Under the pieces are notes generated by a model. It ran no database searches, was not told where the DNA came from, and saw nothing but the letters and a program-made list of their open reading frames with translations. A stretch of DNA of 64,000 bases from Petrosia ficiformis (lineage: Eukaryota > Porifera > Demospongiae > Haplosclerida > Petrosiidae): the NCBI GenBank assembly GCA_947044365.1, contig OX345651.1, positions 1-64,000 of the forward strand, in the 5' to 3' direction. Of this stretch, positions 9,536 through 23,429 are shown piece by piece. Numbering within the stretch: the stretch's first letter is position 1; each line of letters opens with the position of its first letter. Position numbers and translations under genes: made by a program.

Positions 9536-12500
9536 TTCCCTTCGGAGATGTTGGCTGCACAGGTGCTTGTGTGACAATCGGTTGGTTTGAAGTGTTGGAA
9601 GTTCTACGGATGTTGGATGCACAGGTACTTGTGTGCCTGCCTATGAGTTAGGTTGAAGTGTTGGAAATTCTGCTGTTGGAAGAGTTGTGCTAACACACAG
9701 TATGCTATACCATCTTTCACACAAGTTGGCCACCCAGGTACTTGTGTGCCTGCCTATCGGTTGGTTTGAAGTGTTGGAAGTTATGGAGGGAGAGCGTTGT
9801 TTAGACCGTTGTGTGTCGGACTATCATCCATCCAGAGATGTTGGATTTATTGTGTGCCTACCGGTTGGTTTTGTTGTAAACACAGTTGTCACAAGTGGAG
9901 GTAGTACTATATTATAGAGGTGTAGGTTCAAACTAAATTGCTGTTCATATAGTCTGTCAGAGTATGTTGGGAGTTGTGTTGCGCAAGTTGTGTTTCCACT
10001 GGTGTGTAAGTATTCTTCCCTTCGGAGATGTTGGCTGTACAGGTTCTTGTGCCCCTATCGGTTGGGTTGAAGTGTTGGAAGTTCTACGGATGTTGGATGC
10101 ACAGATACTAGTGTGCCTATCGGTTGGGTTGAAGTGTTGGAAGTTCTACGGATGTTGGATGCACAGGTACTAGTGTGCCAATCGGCTGGGTTGAAGTGTT
10201 GGAAGTTCTACGGATGTTGGATGCACAGGTACTAGAGTGCCAATCGGTTGGGTTGAAGTGTTGGAAGGTTCTACGGATGTTGCATGCACAGGTACCAGTG
10301 TGCCAATCGGTTGGGTTGAAGTGTTGGAAGTTCTACGCATGTTGGATGCACAGGTACTAGTGTGCCAATCGGTTGGGTTGAAGTGTTGGAAGTTCTACGG
10401 ATGTTGCATGCACAGGTACTTGTGTGCCTATCAGTTGGGTTGAAGTGTTGGAAGTCCTGTGGATGTTGGATGCACAGGTACTTGTGTGCCTATCAGTTGG
10501 GTTGAAGTGTTGGAACTTCCAAGGATGTTGGATGCACCGGTACTCCAGTGTCTATCGGTTGGTTTGATGTGTTGGGAGAGATTTGCTGCTAACACACTGT
10601 ATGTTAGTACCATCGGAATTCCCTTCAGACCAGTTGGCTCCACAGGTACTTGGTGTGCCTATCGGTTGGTTTGAAGAGTTGGAAGTTCGGGAGGGAGAGC
10701 ATTGTTTAGAGCGTTGTGCGTTGGACTATCATCCATCCAGAGATGTTGGCTTCCATGTGTGCCTACCGGTTGGTTTAGTTGTAAACACAGTTGTGGTAGT
10801 ACTATATTATAGAGGTGTAGGTTCAGGCTAAATTGTTGTTCATATAGTCTGTCAGAGTATGTTGGGAGTTCTGTTGGGCAAGTTGTGTTTACACTTGTGT
10901 GTAAGTATTCTGCCCTTCGGAGATGTTGGCTGCACAGGTTCTTGTGTGCCTATCGGTTGGGTTGAAGTGTTGGAAGTTCTACGGATGATGGATGGACAGC
11001 TACTAGTGTGCCTATCAGTTGGGTTGAAGTGTTGGAAATTGTACGTATGTTGGATGCACAGGTACTAGTGTTCGAATCGGTTGGGTTGAAGAGATGGAAG
11101 TTCTACGCATGTTGGATGCACAGGTACTTGTGTGCCTATCAGTTGGGTTGAAGTGTTGGAAGTTCTACGGATGTTGGGATGCACAGGAACTAGCGTGCCA
11201 ATCGGTTGGGTTGAAGTGTTGGAAGTTCTACGGATGTTGGGATGCACAGGAACTAGCGTGCCAATCGGTTGGGTTGAAGTGTTGGAAGTCCTGTGGATGT
11301 TGGATGCACAGGTACTTGTGTGCCTATCAGTTGGGTTGAAGTGTTGGAACTTCCGAAGATGTTGGCTGCACAGGTACTCCTGTGTCTATCGGTTGGTTTG
11401 ATGTGTTGGGAGAGTTTTGATAACACACTGTATGTTAGTGCCATCTTCCCTTCAGAGATGTTGGATGCACAGGTACTTGTGTGCCTATCGGTTGTGATGA
11501 AGTGTAGGAAGTTCTGCTGGGATAGTTGTGCTAACCCACTGTATGTTAGTACCATCTTCCCTCAGACAAGTTGGCTGCACAGGTACTCCAGTGTCTATCG
11601 GTTGGTTTGAAGTGTTGGAAGTTCTGGAGGGAGAGCGTTGTTTAGACTGTTGTGAGTCAGACTATCATCCATCCAGAGATGTTGGCTTCCTTGTGTGCCT
11701 ACCGGTTGGTTTTCTTGTAAACACAGTTGTCACAAGTGGAGGTAGTACTATATTATAGAGGTGTAGGTTAAGACTAAATTGTTGTTCATATAGTCTGTCA
11801 GAGTATGTTGGGAGTTGTGTTGAGCAAGTTGTGTTTACACTTGTGTGTAAGTATTCTCTTCTCTTCGGACAAGTTGGCCAGACAGGTACTTTTGTGCCTG
11901 CCTATCAGTTGGGTTGAAGTGTTGGAAGTTCTGCGGATGTTGGATGCGCAGGTACTTGTGTGCCTATCGATTGGGTTGAAGTGTTGGAAGTTCTGCTGCT
12001 GGATGGAAGAGTTGTGCTACTCACAGTATGCTATACCATCTTTCAGACAAGTTGGCCACCCTGGTACTTCTGTGCCTGCCTATTGGTTGTGTTGAAGTGC
12101 TGGCAGTTCTGCGGAAGTTGGATGCACAGGTACTTGTGTACCTATCGGTTAGGTTGAAGTGTTGGAAGTTCTGCGGATGTTGGATGCACAGGGTCTTGTG
12201 TACCTATCGATTGGGTTGAAGTGTTGGAAGTTCTGTGCATGTTGGCCACACAGGTACTTGTGTGCCTGCCTATCGGTTGGGTTAAAGTGTTGGAAGTTCT
12301 GCGGATGTTGGATGCACAGGTACTTGTGTGCCTGCCTATCGGTTGGGTTGAAGTGTTGGAAGTTCTGCGGATGTTGGATGCACAGGTACTTGTGTAACTA
12401 TCAGTTGGGTTGAAGGGTTGGAACTTCTGAGGATGTTGGATGCACAGGTACTCCAGTGTCCATAGGTTGGTTTGACGTGTTGGGAGAGATTTGCTGATAA

Positions 12501-15500
12501 CACACTGTATATATATGTTAGTACGATCTTCCCTTCAGAAATGTTGGCTGCACAGGTACTCCAGTGTATATCCGTTGGTTTGATGTGTTGGATGAGTTTT
12601 GATAACACACTGTATGTTAGTGCCATCTTCCCTTCATAAATGTTGGATGCGCAGGTACTTGTGTGCCTATCGGTTGGGTTGAAGTGTAGGAAGTTCTGCC
12701 GGGAGAGTTGTGCTAACACACTGTATGTTAGTACCAACTTCCCTTCAGAAAGGTTGTCTGCACAGGTACTTGGTGTGCGTATCGATTGGTTTGAAGTGTT
12801 GGAAGTTCTGGAGGGGGAGTGTTGTTTAGACAATTGGGTGGGTGTAGGTACTATTATCCATCCAGAGATGTTGGCTTCCTTGTGTGCCGTGTTCCCTTCA
12901 GACGAGTTGGCTGCACAGGTACTACTTGTGTGCCTGCATATCGGTTGGTTTGAAGTGTTGGAACTTCTGGAGGGAGAGCGTTGTTTAGACCGTTGTGTGT
13001 CGGACTATCATCCATCCCGAGATGCTGGCTTCCTTGTGTGCCCACCGATTGGTTTTGTTGTAAACACAATTGTCACAAGTGGAGGTAGCACTATATTATA
13101 GAGGTGTAGGTTAAGACTAAATTGTTGTTCATATAGTCTGTCAGAGTATGTTGGGAGTTGAGTTGGGCAAGTTGTGTTTACATTTGTGTGTAAGTTATTC
13201 TCTTCCCTTCAGAGAAGTTGGCCAGACAGGTACTTGTGTGCCTGCCTATCGGTTGGGTTGAAGTGTTGGAAGTTCTGCGGATGTTGGATGCCCAGGTACT
13301 TGTGTGCCTATCGGTAGGGATGAAGTGTTCGAAGTTCTGCGCATGTTGGCCACACAGGTACTTTTGTGCCTGCCTATCGGTTGGGTTGAAGTGTTGGAAG
13401 TTCTGCAGATGTTGAATGCACAGGGACTTGTGTACATATCGATTGGGTTGAAGTGTTGGAAGTTCTGTGCATGTTGGCCACACAGGTACTTGTGTGCCTG
13501 CCTATCGGTTGGGTTGAAGTGTTGGAAGTTCTGCGGATGATGGATGCACAGGTACTTGTGTACCTATCGATAGGGTTGAAGTGTTGGATGTTCTGCGCAT
13601 GTTGGCCACACAGGTTCTTTTGTGCCTGCCTATCGGTTGGGTTGAAGTGTTGGAAGTTCTGCAGATGTTGAATGCACAGGGACTTGTGTACATATCGATT
13701 GGGTTGAAGTGTTGGAAGTTCTGTGCATGTTGGCCACACAGGTACTTGTGTGCCTGCCTATCGGTTGGGTTGAAGTGTTGGAAGTTCTGCGGATGATGGA
13801 TGCACAGGTACTTGTGTACCTATCGATAGGGTTGAAGTGTTGGATGTTCTGCGCATGTTGGCCACACAGGTACTTGTGTGCTTGCCTATCGGTTGGGTTG
13901 AAGTGTTGGAAGTTTTGCGGATGTTGGATGCGCAGGTACTTGTGTACCTATCGATTGGGTTGAAGTGTTGGATGTTCTGCGCATGTTGGCCACACAGGTA
14001 CTTGTGTGCCTGCCTATCGGTTGGGTTGAAGTGTTGGAAGTTTTGCGGATGTTGGATGCGCAGGTACTTGTGTGCCTATCAGTTGGGTTGAAGTGTAGGA
14101 AGTTCTGCTGGGAGAGTTGTGCTAACACACTGGATATTAGTACCAACTTCCCTTCAGAAAGGTTGTCTGCACAGGTACTTGGTGTGCGTATCGATTGGTT
14201 TGAAGTGTTGGAAGTTCTGGAGGGGGGGAGTGTTGTTTAGACAATTGGGTGGGTGTAGGTACTATTATCCATCCAGAGATGTTGGCTTCCTTGTGTGCCG
14301 TCTTCCCTTCAGACAAGTACTTGTGTGCCTGCATATCAGTTGGTTTGAAGTGTTGGAAGTTCTGGAGGGAGAGCGTTGTTTAGGCCGTTGTGTGGCGGAC
14401 TATCATCCATCCAGAGATGCTGGCTTCCTTGTGTGCCCACCGGTTGGTTTTGTTGTAAACACAGTTGTCACAAGTGGAGGTAGTACTATATTATAGAGGT
14501 GTAGGTTCAGACTAAACTGTTGTTCATATAGTCTGTCAGAGTATGTTGGGAGTTGAGTTGGGGAAGTTGTGTTTACATTTGTGCGTAAGTATTCTCTTCC
14601 CTTCGAAGAAGTTGGCTGCACAGGTACTTGTGTGCTTGCCTATCGGTTGGGTTGAAGAGTTGGAAGTTCTGCGGATGTTGCATGCAAAGGTACTTGTGTA
14701 CCTATCGATTGGGTTGAAGTATTGGAAGTTCTGCGCATGTTGGCCACACAGGTACTTGTGTGCCTGCCTATCGGTTGGGTTGAAGTGTTGGAAGTTCTGC
14801 GGATGTTGGATGCCCAGGCACTTGTGTGCCTATCGGTAGGGATGAAGTGTTCGAAGTTCTGCGCATGTTGGCCACACAGGTACTTTTGTGCCTGCCTATC
14901 GGTTGGGTTGAAGTGTTGGATGCACAGGTACTTGTGTGCCTATCGGTTGGGATGAAGTGTTGGAAGTTCTGCGCATGTTGGCCACACAGGTACTTGTGTG
15001 CCTGCTTATCGGTTGGGTTGAAGTGTTGGAAGTTCTGCAGATGTTGGATACACAGGTACTTGTGTGCCTATCGGTTGGGATGAAGTGTTCAAAGTTCTGC
15101 TGCTGGATGGAAGAGTTGTGCTACACACAGTATGCTATACCATCTTTCAGACAAGTTGGCCACCCAGGTACTTCTGTGCCTGCCTATTGGTTGTGTTGAA
15201 ATGCTGGAAGTTCTGCGGAAGTTGGATGCCCAGGTACTTGTGTACCTATCGGTTGGGTTGAAGTGTTGGAAGTTCTGCGGATGTTGAATGCACAGGGACT
15301 TGTGTACCTATCGATTGGGTTGAAGTGTTGGAAGTTCTGTGCATGTTGGCCACACAGGTACTTGTGTGCCTGCCTATCGGTTGGGTTGAAGTGTTGGAAG
15401 TTTTGCGGATGTTGGATGTTGGATGCGCAGGTACTTGTGTGCCTATCGGTTGAGTTGAAGTGTAGGAAGTTCTGCTGGGAGAGTTGTGCTAACACACTGG

Positions 15501-18500
15501 ATGTTAGTACCATCTTCCTTTCAGAAAAGTTGGCTGCACAGGTACTTGGTGTGTGTATCGATTGGTTTGAAGTGTTGGAAGTTCTGGAGGGGGAGTGTTG
15601 TTTAGACAATTGGGTGGGTGTAGGTACTATTATCCATCCAGAGATGTTGGCTTCCTTGTGTGCCGTCTTCCCTTCAGACAAGTACTTGTGTGCCTGCATA
15701 TCGGTTGGTTTGAAGTGTTGGAAGTTCTGGAGGGAGAGCGTTGTTTAGGCCGTTGTGTGTCGGACTATCATCCATCCAGAGATGCTGGCTTCCTTGTGTG
15801 CCCTGGTTGGTTTTGTTGTAAACACAGTTGTCACAAGTGGAGGTAGTACTATATTATAGAGGTGTAGGTTCAGACTAAACTGTTGTTCATATAGTCTGTC
15901 AGAGTATGTTGGGAGTTGAGTTGGGGAAGTTGTGTTTACATTTGTGTGTAAGTATTCTCTTCCCTTCGAAGAAGTTGGCTGCACAGGTACTTGTGTGCTT
16001 GCCTATCGGTTGGGTTGAAGTGTTGGAAGTTCTGCGGATGTTGCATGCAAAGGTACTTGTGTACCTATCGATTGGGTTGAAGTATTGGAAGTTCTGCGCA
16101 TGTTGGCCACACAGGTACTTGTGTGCCTGCCTATCGGTTGGGTTGAAGTGTTGGAAGTTCTGCGGATGTTGGATGCCCAGGTACTTGTGTGCCTATCGGT
16201 AGGGATGAAGTGTTCGAAGTTCTGCGCAAGTTGGCCACACAGGTACTTTTGTGCCTGCCTATCGGTTGGGTTGAAGAGTTGGAAGTTCTGCGGATGTTGG
16301 ATGCACAGATACTTGTGTGCCTATCGGTTGGGATGAAGTGTTGGAAGTTCTGCGCATGTTGGCCACACAGGTACTTGTGTGCCTGCCTATCGGTTGGGTT
16401 GAAGTGTTGGAAGTTCTGCGGATGTTGGATGCACAGGTACTTGTGTACCTATCGGTTAGGATGAAGTGTTCGAAGTTCTGCGCATGTTGGCCACACAGGT
16501 ACTTTTGTGCCTGCCTATCGGTTGGGTTGAAGTGTTGGATGCACAGGTACTTGTGTGCCTATCGGTTGGGATGAAGTGTTGGAAGTTCTGCGCATGTTGG
16601 CCACACAGGTACTTTTGTGCCTGCCTATCGGGTGGGTTGAAGTGTTGGATGCACAGGTACTTGTGTGCCTATCGGTTGGGATGAAGTGTTGGAAGTTCTG
16701 CAGATGTTGGATGCACAGGTACTTGTGTGCCTATCGGTTGGGATGAAGTGTTCAAAGTTCTGCTGCTGGATGGAAGAGTTGTGCTACACACAGTATGCTA
16801 TACCATCTTTCAGACAAGTTGGCCACCCAGGTACTTCTGTGCCTGCCTATTGGTTGTGTTGAAATGCTGGAAGTTCTGCGGAAGTTGGATGCACAGCTAC
16901 TTGTGTACCTATCGGTTGGGTTGAAGTGTTGGAAGTTCTGCGGATGTTGAATGCATAGGGACTTGTGTACCTATCGATTGGGTTGAAGTGTTGGAAGTTC
17001 TGTGCATGTTGGCCACACAGGTACTTGTGTGCCTGCCTATCGGTTGGGTTGAAGTGTTGGAAGTTTTGCGGATGTTGGATGTTGGATGTGCAGGTACTTG
17101 TGTGCCTATCGGTTGAGTTGAAGTGTAGGAAGTTCTGCTGGGAGAGTTGTGCTAACACACTGGATGTTAGTACCATCTTCCTTTCAGAAAAGTTGGCTGC
17201 ACAGGTACTTGGTGTGCGTATCGATTGGTTTGAAGTGTTGGAAGTTCTGGAGGGGGAGTGTTGTTTAGACAATTGGGTGGGTGTAGGTACTATTATCCAT
17301 CCAGAGATGTTGGCTTCCTTGTGTGCCGTGTTCCCTTCAGACGAGTTGGCTGCACAAGTACTACTTGTGTGCCAGCATATCAGTTGTTTTGAAGTGCTGG
17401 AATTTCTGGAGGGAGAGCGTTGTTTAGACCGTTGTGTGTCGGACTATCATCCATCCAGAGATGCTGGTTTCCTTGTGTGCCCACCGGTTGGTTTTGCTGT
17501 AAATACAGTTGTCACAAGTGGAGGTAGCACTATATTATAGAGGTGTAGGTTCACACTAAATTGTTGTTCATATAGTCTGTCAGAGTATGTTGGGAGTTGA
17601 GTTGGGCAAGTTGTGTTTACACTTGTGTGTAAGTATTCTCTTCCCTTCGGAGAAGTTGGCCAGACAGGTACTTGTGTGCCTGCCTATCGGTTGGGTTGAA
17701 GTGTTGGAAGTTCTGCGGTTGTTGGATGCACAGGTACTTGTGTACCTATTGATTGGGTTGAAGTGTTGGAAGTTCTGCGCATGTTGGCCATACAGGTACT
17801 TGTGTGCCTGCCTATCGGTTGGGTTGAAGTGTTGGAAGTTCTGCGGATGTTGGATGCACAGGTACTTGTGTGTCTATCGGTTGGGATGAACTGTACGAAG
17901 TTCTGCGCATGTTGGCCACACAGGTAATTTTGTGCCTGCCTATCGGTTGGGTTGAAGAGTTGGAAGTTATGCGGATGTTGGATGCACAGGAGCTTGTGTG
18001 CCTATCGGTTGGGATGAAGTGTTCGAAGTTCTGCGCATGTTGGCCACACAGGTACTTTTGTGCCTGCCTATCGGTTGGGTTGAAGTGTTGGAAGTTCTGC
18101 GGTTGTTGGATGCACAGGTACTTGTGTACCTATTGATTGGGTTGAAGTGTTGGAAGTTCTGCGCATGTTGGCCATACAGGTACTTGTGTGCCTGCCTATC
18201 GGTTGGGTTGAAGTGTTGGAAGTTCTGCGGATGTTGGATGCACAGGTACTTGTGTGTCTATCGGTTGGGATGAACTGTACGAAGTTCTGCGCATGTTGGC
18301 CACACAGGTAATTTTGTGCCTGCCTATCGGTTGGGTTGAAGAGTTGGAAGTTATGCGGATGTTGGATGCACAGGAGCTTGTGTGCCTATCGGTTGGGATG
18401 AAGTGTTCGAAGTTCTGCGCATGTTGGCCACACAGGTACTTTTGTGCCTGCCTATTGGTTGGGTTGAAGTGTTGGAAGTTCTGCGGATGTTGGATGCACA

Positions 18501-20562
18501 GGTACCTGTGTACCTATAGATTGGGTTGAAGTTTTGGAATTTCTGCGCATGTTGGCCTCACAGGTACTTTGTGTGCCTGCCTATCGGTTGGGTTGAAGTG
18601 TTGGAAGTTCTGTGCATGTTGGCCACGCAGGTACTTGTGTGCCTGCCTATCGTTTGGGTTGAAGTGTTAGAAGTTCTGCGGATGTTGGATGCACAGGTAC
18701 TTGTGTAACTATCAGTTGGGTTGAAGGGTTGGAACTTCTGAGGATGTTGGATGCACAGGTACTCCAGTGTCTATAGGTTGGTTTGATGTGTTGGGAGAGA
18801 TTTGCTGCTAACACACTGTATATATATGTTAGTACGATCTTCCCTTCAGAAATGTTAGCTGCACAGATACTCCAGTGTCTATCGGTTGGTTTGATGTGTT
18901 GGAAGAGTTTTGCTAACACACTGTATGTTAGTGCCATCTTCCCTTCAGAGATGTTGGATGCGCAGGTACTTGTGTGCCTGGAAGTTCTGCTGGGAAAGTT
19001 GTCTTCCCTTCAGAAAAGTTGGCTGCACAGGTACTTGGTGTGCGTATCGATTGGTTTGAAGTGTTGGAAGTTCTGGAGGGGGAGTGTTGTTTAGACAATT
19101 GGGTGGGTGTAGGTACTATTATCCATCCAGAGATGTTGGCTTCCTTGTGTGCCGTGTTCCCTTCAGACGAGTTGGCTGCACAAGTACTACTTGTGTGCCT
19201 GCATATCAGTTGGTTTGAAGTGTTGGAAACCGTTGTTTGTCGGACTATCATCCAGAGATGCTGGCTTCCTTGTGTGCCAACCGGTTGGTTTTGTTGTAAA
19301 CACAGTTGTCACAAGTGGAGGTAGTACTATATTATAGAGGTGTAGGTTCAGACTAAATTGTTGTTCATATAGTCTGTCAGAGTATGTTGGGAGTTGAGTT
19401 GGGCAAGTTGTGTTTACACTTGTGTGTAAGTATTTGGGCAAGTTGTGTTTACACTTGTGTGTAAGTATTCTCTTCCCTTCGGAGAAGTTGTCCAGACAGG
19501 TACTTGTGTGCCTGCCTATCGGTTGGGTTGAAGTGTTGGAAGTTCTGCGGATGTTGGATGCACAGGTACTTGTGTACCTATTGATTGGGTTGAATTTGTT
19601 GGAAGTTCTGCGCATGTTGGCCACACAGGTACTTTTGTGCCTGTTGGGTTGAAGTGTTGGAATTTCTTCAGATGTTGGATGCACCAGTACTACTTGTGTG
19701 CCTATCGGTTGGGATGAAGTGTTCAAAGTTCTGCTGCTGGATGGAAGAGTTGTGCTACACACAGTATGCTATACCATCTTTCAGAGAAGTTGGCCACCCA
19801 GGTACTTCTGTGCCTGCCTATTGGTTGTGTTGAAGTGCTGGAAGTTCTGCGGAAGTTGGATGCACAGGTACTTGTGTACCTATCGGTTGGGTTGAAGTGT
19901 TGGAAGTTCTGCGGATGTTGGATGCACAGGGACTTGTGTACCTATCGATTGGGTTGAAGTGTTGGAAGTTCTGTGCATTTTGGCCACACAGGTACTTGTG
20001 TGCCTGCCTATCGGTTGGGTTGAAGTGTTGGAAGTTCTGTGGATGATGGATGCACAGGTACTTGTGTACCTATCGATTGGATTGAAGTGTTGGATGTTCT
20101 GCGCATGTTGGCCACACATGTACTTGTGTGCCTCCCTCTCGATTGGGTTGAAGTGTTGGAAGTTTTGCGGATGTTGGATGTTGGATGCGCAGGTACTTGT
20201 GTGCCTATCGGTTGGGTTGAAGTGTAGGAAGTTCTGCTGGGAGAGTTGTGCTAACACACTGGATGTTAGTACCATCTTCTTTTCAGAAAAGTTGGCTGCA
20301 CAGGTACTTGGTGTGCGTATCGATTGGTTGCAAGTTCTGGAGGGGGAGTGTTGTGTAGACAATTGGGTGGGTGTAGGTACTATTATCCATCCAGAGATGT
20401 TGGCTTCCTTGTGTGCCGTCTTCCCTTCAGACAAGTACTTGTGTGCCTGCATATCGGCTGGTTTGAAGTGTTGAAGTTCTGGAGGGAGAGCATTGTTTAG
20501 ACCGTTGTGTGTTGGACTATCATCCATCCAGAGATGCTGGCTTCCTTGTGTGCCCACCGGAA
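9536..20562. repeat. 11-kb minisatellite of ~62/66-bp units in higher-order blocks
   Basis: The basic unit contains GTTGGATGCACAGGTACTTG, a CCTATCGGTTGGGTTGAAG stretch and TGTTGGAAGTTCTGCGG. It exists as a 62-bp form and a 66-bp form with an extra CCTG before CCTATCGG. Runs of units are punctuated about eight times by a longer conserved segment beginning GAGGTGTAGGTT (near 9918, 10811, 11758, 13100, 14497, 15857, 17540 and 19337). This gives higher-order blocks that grow from ~0.9 to ~1.8 kb left to right. Local recent duplications are visible (e.g. ~256 bp near 13420/13676 and ~384 bp near 17711/18095). Many open frames of 60-225 codons arise because the 66-bp unit keeps frame. They switch frame at 62-bp units and I do not regard them as genes. 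Confidence 0.93.
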
Positions 20563-20985
20563 TCTGTACATACTACTAAAGATTTACTTTGGCCATATGA
20601 TATCCCAACATGATACTCTAACACAACAGTATGAATCTCTAGACCATCGTTAAAATACTTGATTTAGAGCCAGATACAGCAATGGAGTTGAACAATCTGC
20701 AACACGTGGAGTGCCATAACTGGTTACGCCCACTTAATTATAACATAATAGTTAATGAGATTCATAGATCAAAGCCTAAACTCACAAGTGCAGCACGTGA
20801 AGAACTTCTAGCAATATAAAAGGACATGCAACCTGATAGTGTTAGCCTGGTCAGCTGGGCTGTGGCTGTTCACCTCGTTGTCTTTGGTAGGACCGGGGTG
20901 AGTCTGTCATTGTTAGTGATGTTTGACGAGATCCTAGGTCTCAAGGTCAGTTGTTACGTACTTCGTGTACGGCCCTCTTTCGAGG
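20563..20985. repeat. Dispersed repeat family C, copy 1
   Basis: The segment with AAAGATTTACTTTGGCCATA, ACACAACAGTATGAATCT and CAACACGTGGAGTGC recurs in diverged form at 41014-41250. Its 3' piece (ATTAATGAGATTCATAG ... GACATGCAACCTG) recurs again at 45482-45600. It probably comes from a nonautonomous element. I could not define its ends or a target-site duplication. A 66-codon frame at 20826-21026 runs across the junction with the next module and is not supported as a gene. Confidence 0.65.
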
Positions 20986-21690
20986 GGGGACTGGGATACC
21001 GGCAACTGTTCCTCCCCATCAAATGAGCTGGCAGCGACTCCAAATGACCTCAGGCTATTTTGGTACTTCCTTTTTTTGCATTGATTTATTCAATAAACTT
21101 GGTAACTAGATCTAAATGCCAAAGTGCAAAGCACAATTGATCACTGTTGTATTTTGCACACTTTTTAATTAACAAGAAACATATTTTATTAATGATTTAT
21201 AATATTCATTATTATAGAGACAATAACTATAATGTAATTGCATAAGAGATCTTACTACATACAACATGACACTTAGTATGCCAGTTAGATGAATCAATAA
21301 CATAATAACATGTCTAATGTTGTGCTATTAGCTTGCTGAACTTCCAAGTTGCATTAACGTGGCTGTAAATGGTATGCCACGCCTATATAAAAGATGATGC
21401 GATTGAAATTTGGAATTGCAAACTATAATTATGTAACTTAATGAGTAGAAGAAACTTTTAAAATGTTACCTGTAGAGATTTGAGATAGAATAGCAAAGAT
21501 TATTATGCCAATCAAGTTAAAATAACAGAATTATAATAACATTAAAAATTAATAATAAACATATTTGGATGAGGGACATTGCAAAGAAATAGATAATAAA
21601 TAAAAGGAATATTAGTTATACTTTCGATACTAACATCACTGGACAGTAAATACTCATGGTACTGGAGTAATGTGAAACTATAGTACTTAA
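20986..21690. repeat. Dispersed module B, copy 1
   Basis: Begins GGGACTGGGATACCGGCAAC, then CTGTTCCTCCCCATCAAATG, and ends near ATACTGGTTTACAGTTCATGG, where it passes into 171-bp satellite. Two more copies lie at 23430-24660 and 26590-27215, each again followed by satellite. Module B plus satellite is therefore repeated as a larger unit. Confidence 0.75.
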
Positions 21691-23425
21691 TCGAAAATCC
21701 ATACTGGTTTACAGTTCATGGTTCAAAGTGAATAACAAGAGAATACTAAAACGTTCATGGTTCCCACAAAAAACATTTTTGATCAAAAACACTGCAGAAT
21801 CACAATAAGGAGATCACTATAAAACTGTAGGAACAGTATTACGAAAATTTTTTTCTAGTCAAAACTTAAGTACCAAAGGCTATAGTTCATAGTTTCAAGA
21901 GAACACTAAATTGTTCATGGTTCCTACCTACAAACAGCATTTTTGATCAAAACTACTGTAGAATCATAACAAGGACATCACTATCTAACTCTAGGAACAG
22001 TTTTAGGGAAATGTTTTTCCAATCAAAAATTAAGTACCAAAGGCTATAGTTCATGGTTCAAAGTGAATTTCAACAGAATAGTAAAACGTTCATTGTTCCT
22101 ACTAACAACATTTTTGATGAAAAATACTCTAGAATCATAACAAGGACATCACTATCTAACTCTAGGAACAGTTTTAGAAAAAACTTTTTCTAGTCAAAAA
22201 TTAAGTACCAAAGGCTATAGTTCATGGTTCAAAGTGAATTTCAACAGAATAGTAAAACGTTCATTGTTCCTACTAACAACATTTTTGATGAAAAATACTC
22301 TAGAATCATAACAAGGACATCACTATCTAACTCTAGGAACAGTTTTAGAAAAAACTTTTTCTAGTCAAAAATTAAGTACCAAAGGCTATAGTTCATGGTT
22401 CAAAGTGAATTTCAACAGAATAGTAAAACGTTCATTGTTCCTACTAACAACATTTTTGATGAAAAATACTCTAGAATCATAACAAGGACATCACTATCTA
22501 ACTCTAGGAACAGTTTTAGAAAAAACTTTTTCTAGTCAAAAATTAAGTACCAAAGGCTATAGTTCATGGATCAAAGTGAATTTCAACACAATACTTAAAC
22601 GCTCATGGTTCCTACAAGCAACATTTTTGATCAAAAACACTGCAGAATCATAATAAGGACATCATTACGAAACTCTAGGAACAGTTTTAGGGAAATGTTT
22701 TTACAGTCAAAAATTAAGTACCAAAGGCTATAGTTCATGGTTCAAAGTGAATTTCAAGACAATACTAAAACGCTCATTGTTCCTACAAACAACATTTTTG
22801 ATCAAAAATACAGTAGAATCATAACAAGGACATCACTATCTAACTCTAGGAACAGTTTTAGGGAAATGTTTTTCCAGTCAAAAATTAAGTACCAAAGGCT
22901 ATAGTTCATGGTTCAAAGTGAATTTCAACAGAATACTAAAACGCTCTTGGTTCCTACAAACAACATTTTTGATCAAAAATACTGTAGAATCATAACAACG
23001 ACATCACTATCTAACTATAGGAATAGTTATAGGAAAACTTTTTTCCAGTCAAAAATTAAGTACAAAAGGCTATAGTTCATGGTTCAAAGTGAATTTCAAC
23101 AGAATACTAAAACGCTCTTGGTTCCTACAAACAACATTTTTGATCAAAAACACTGCAGAATCATAATAAGGACATCATTATGGAACTCTGGAAACAGTTT
23201 TAGGAAAATTTTTTTTCCAGTCAAAACTAAGTACCAAAGGCTATAGTAGATGGTTCAAAGTGAATTTCAACAGAATACTAAAACGCTCATGCTTCCTACA
23301 AATAACATTTTTGATCAAACATACTGTAGAATCATAACAAGGACATCACTATCTAACTGTTGGAACAGTTATAGGAAAACCTTTTTTCCAGTCAAAAATT
23401 AAGTACCAAAGGCTATATTTCATGG
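21691..23425. repeat. 171-bp satellite array, about ten copies
   Basis: Tandem units contain ATCTAACTCTAGGAACAG, AAATTAAGTACCAAAGGC, TATAGTTCATGGTTCAAAG and AACATTTTTGATCAAAAA. In the most homogeneous stretch the start GGACATCACT recurs at 22144, 22315 and 22486, a period of exactly 171 bp. No open frame of interest. The monomer is nucleosome-sized; matching the length of human alpha satellite is probably coincidence, as I see no sequence resemblance. Confidence 0.9.
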
Positions 23426-23429
23426 GGGG

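Noticed and set aside
9687..20557. Dozens of 60-225-codon frames with CLSVGLKCWKF or QPIGRHTSTC repeats
   Set aside because: They come from the 62/66-bp minisatellite. Frames break whenever a 62-bp unit occurs, both strands are equally open, and no splice or start context is conserved.
20826..21026. 66-codon plus-strand frame
   Set aside because: Crosses the junction between two dispersed repeat modules and is not kept in their other copies.
21691..23425. Homology of the 171-bp satellite to human alpha satellite
   Set aside because: Only the period agrees; I see no CENP-B box or shared sequence words.
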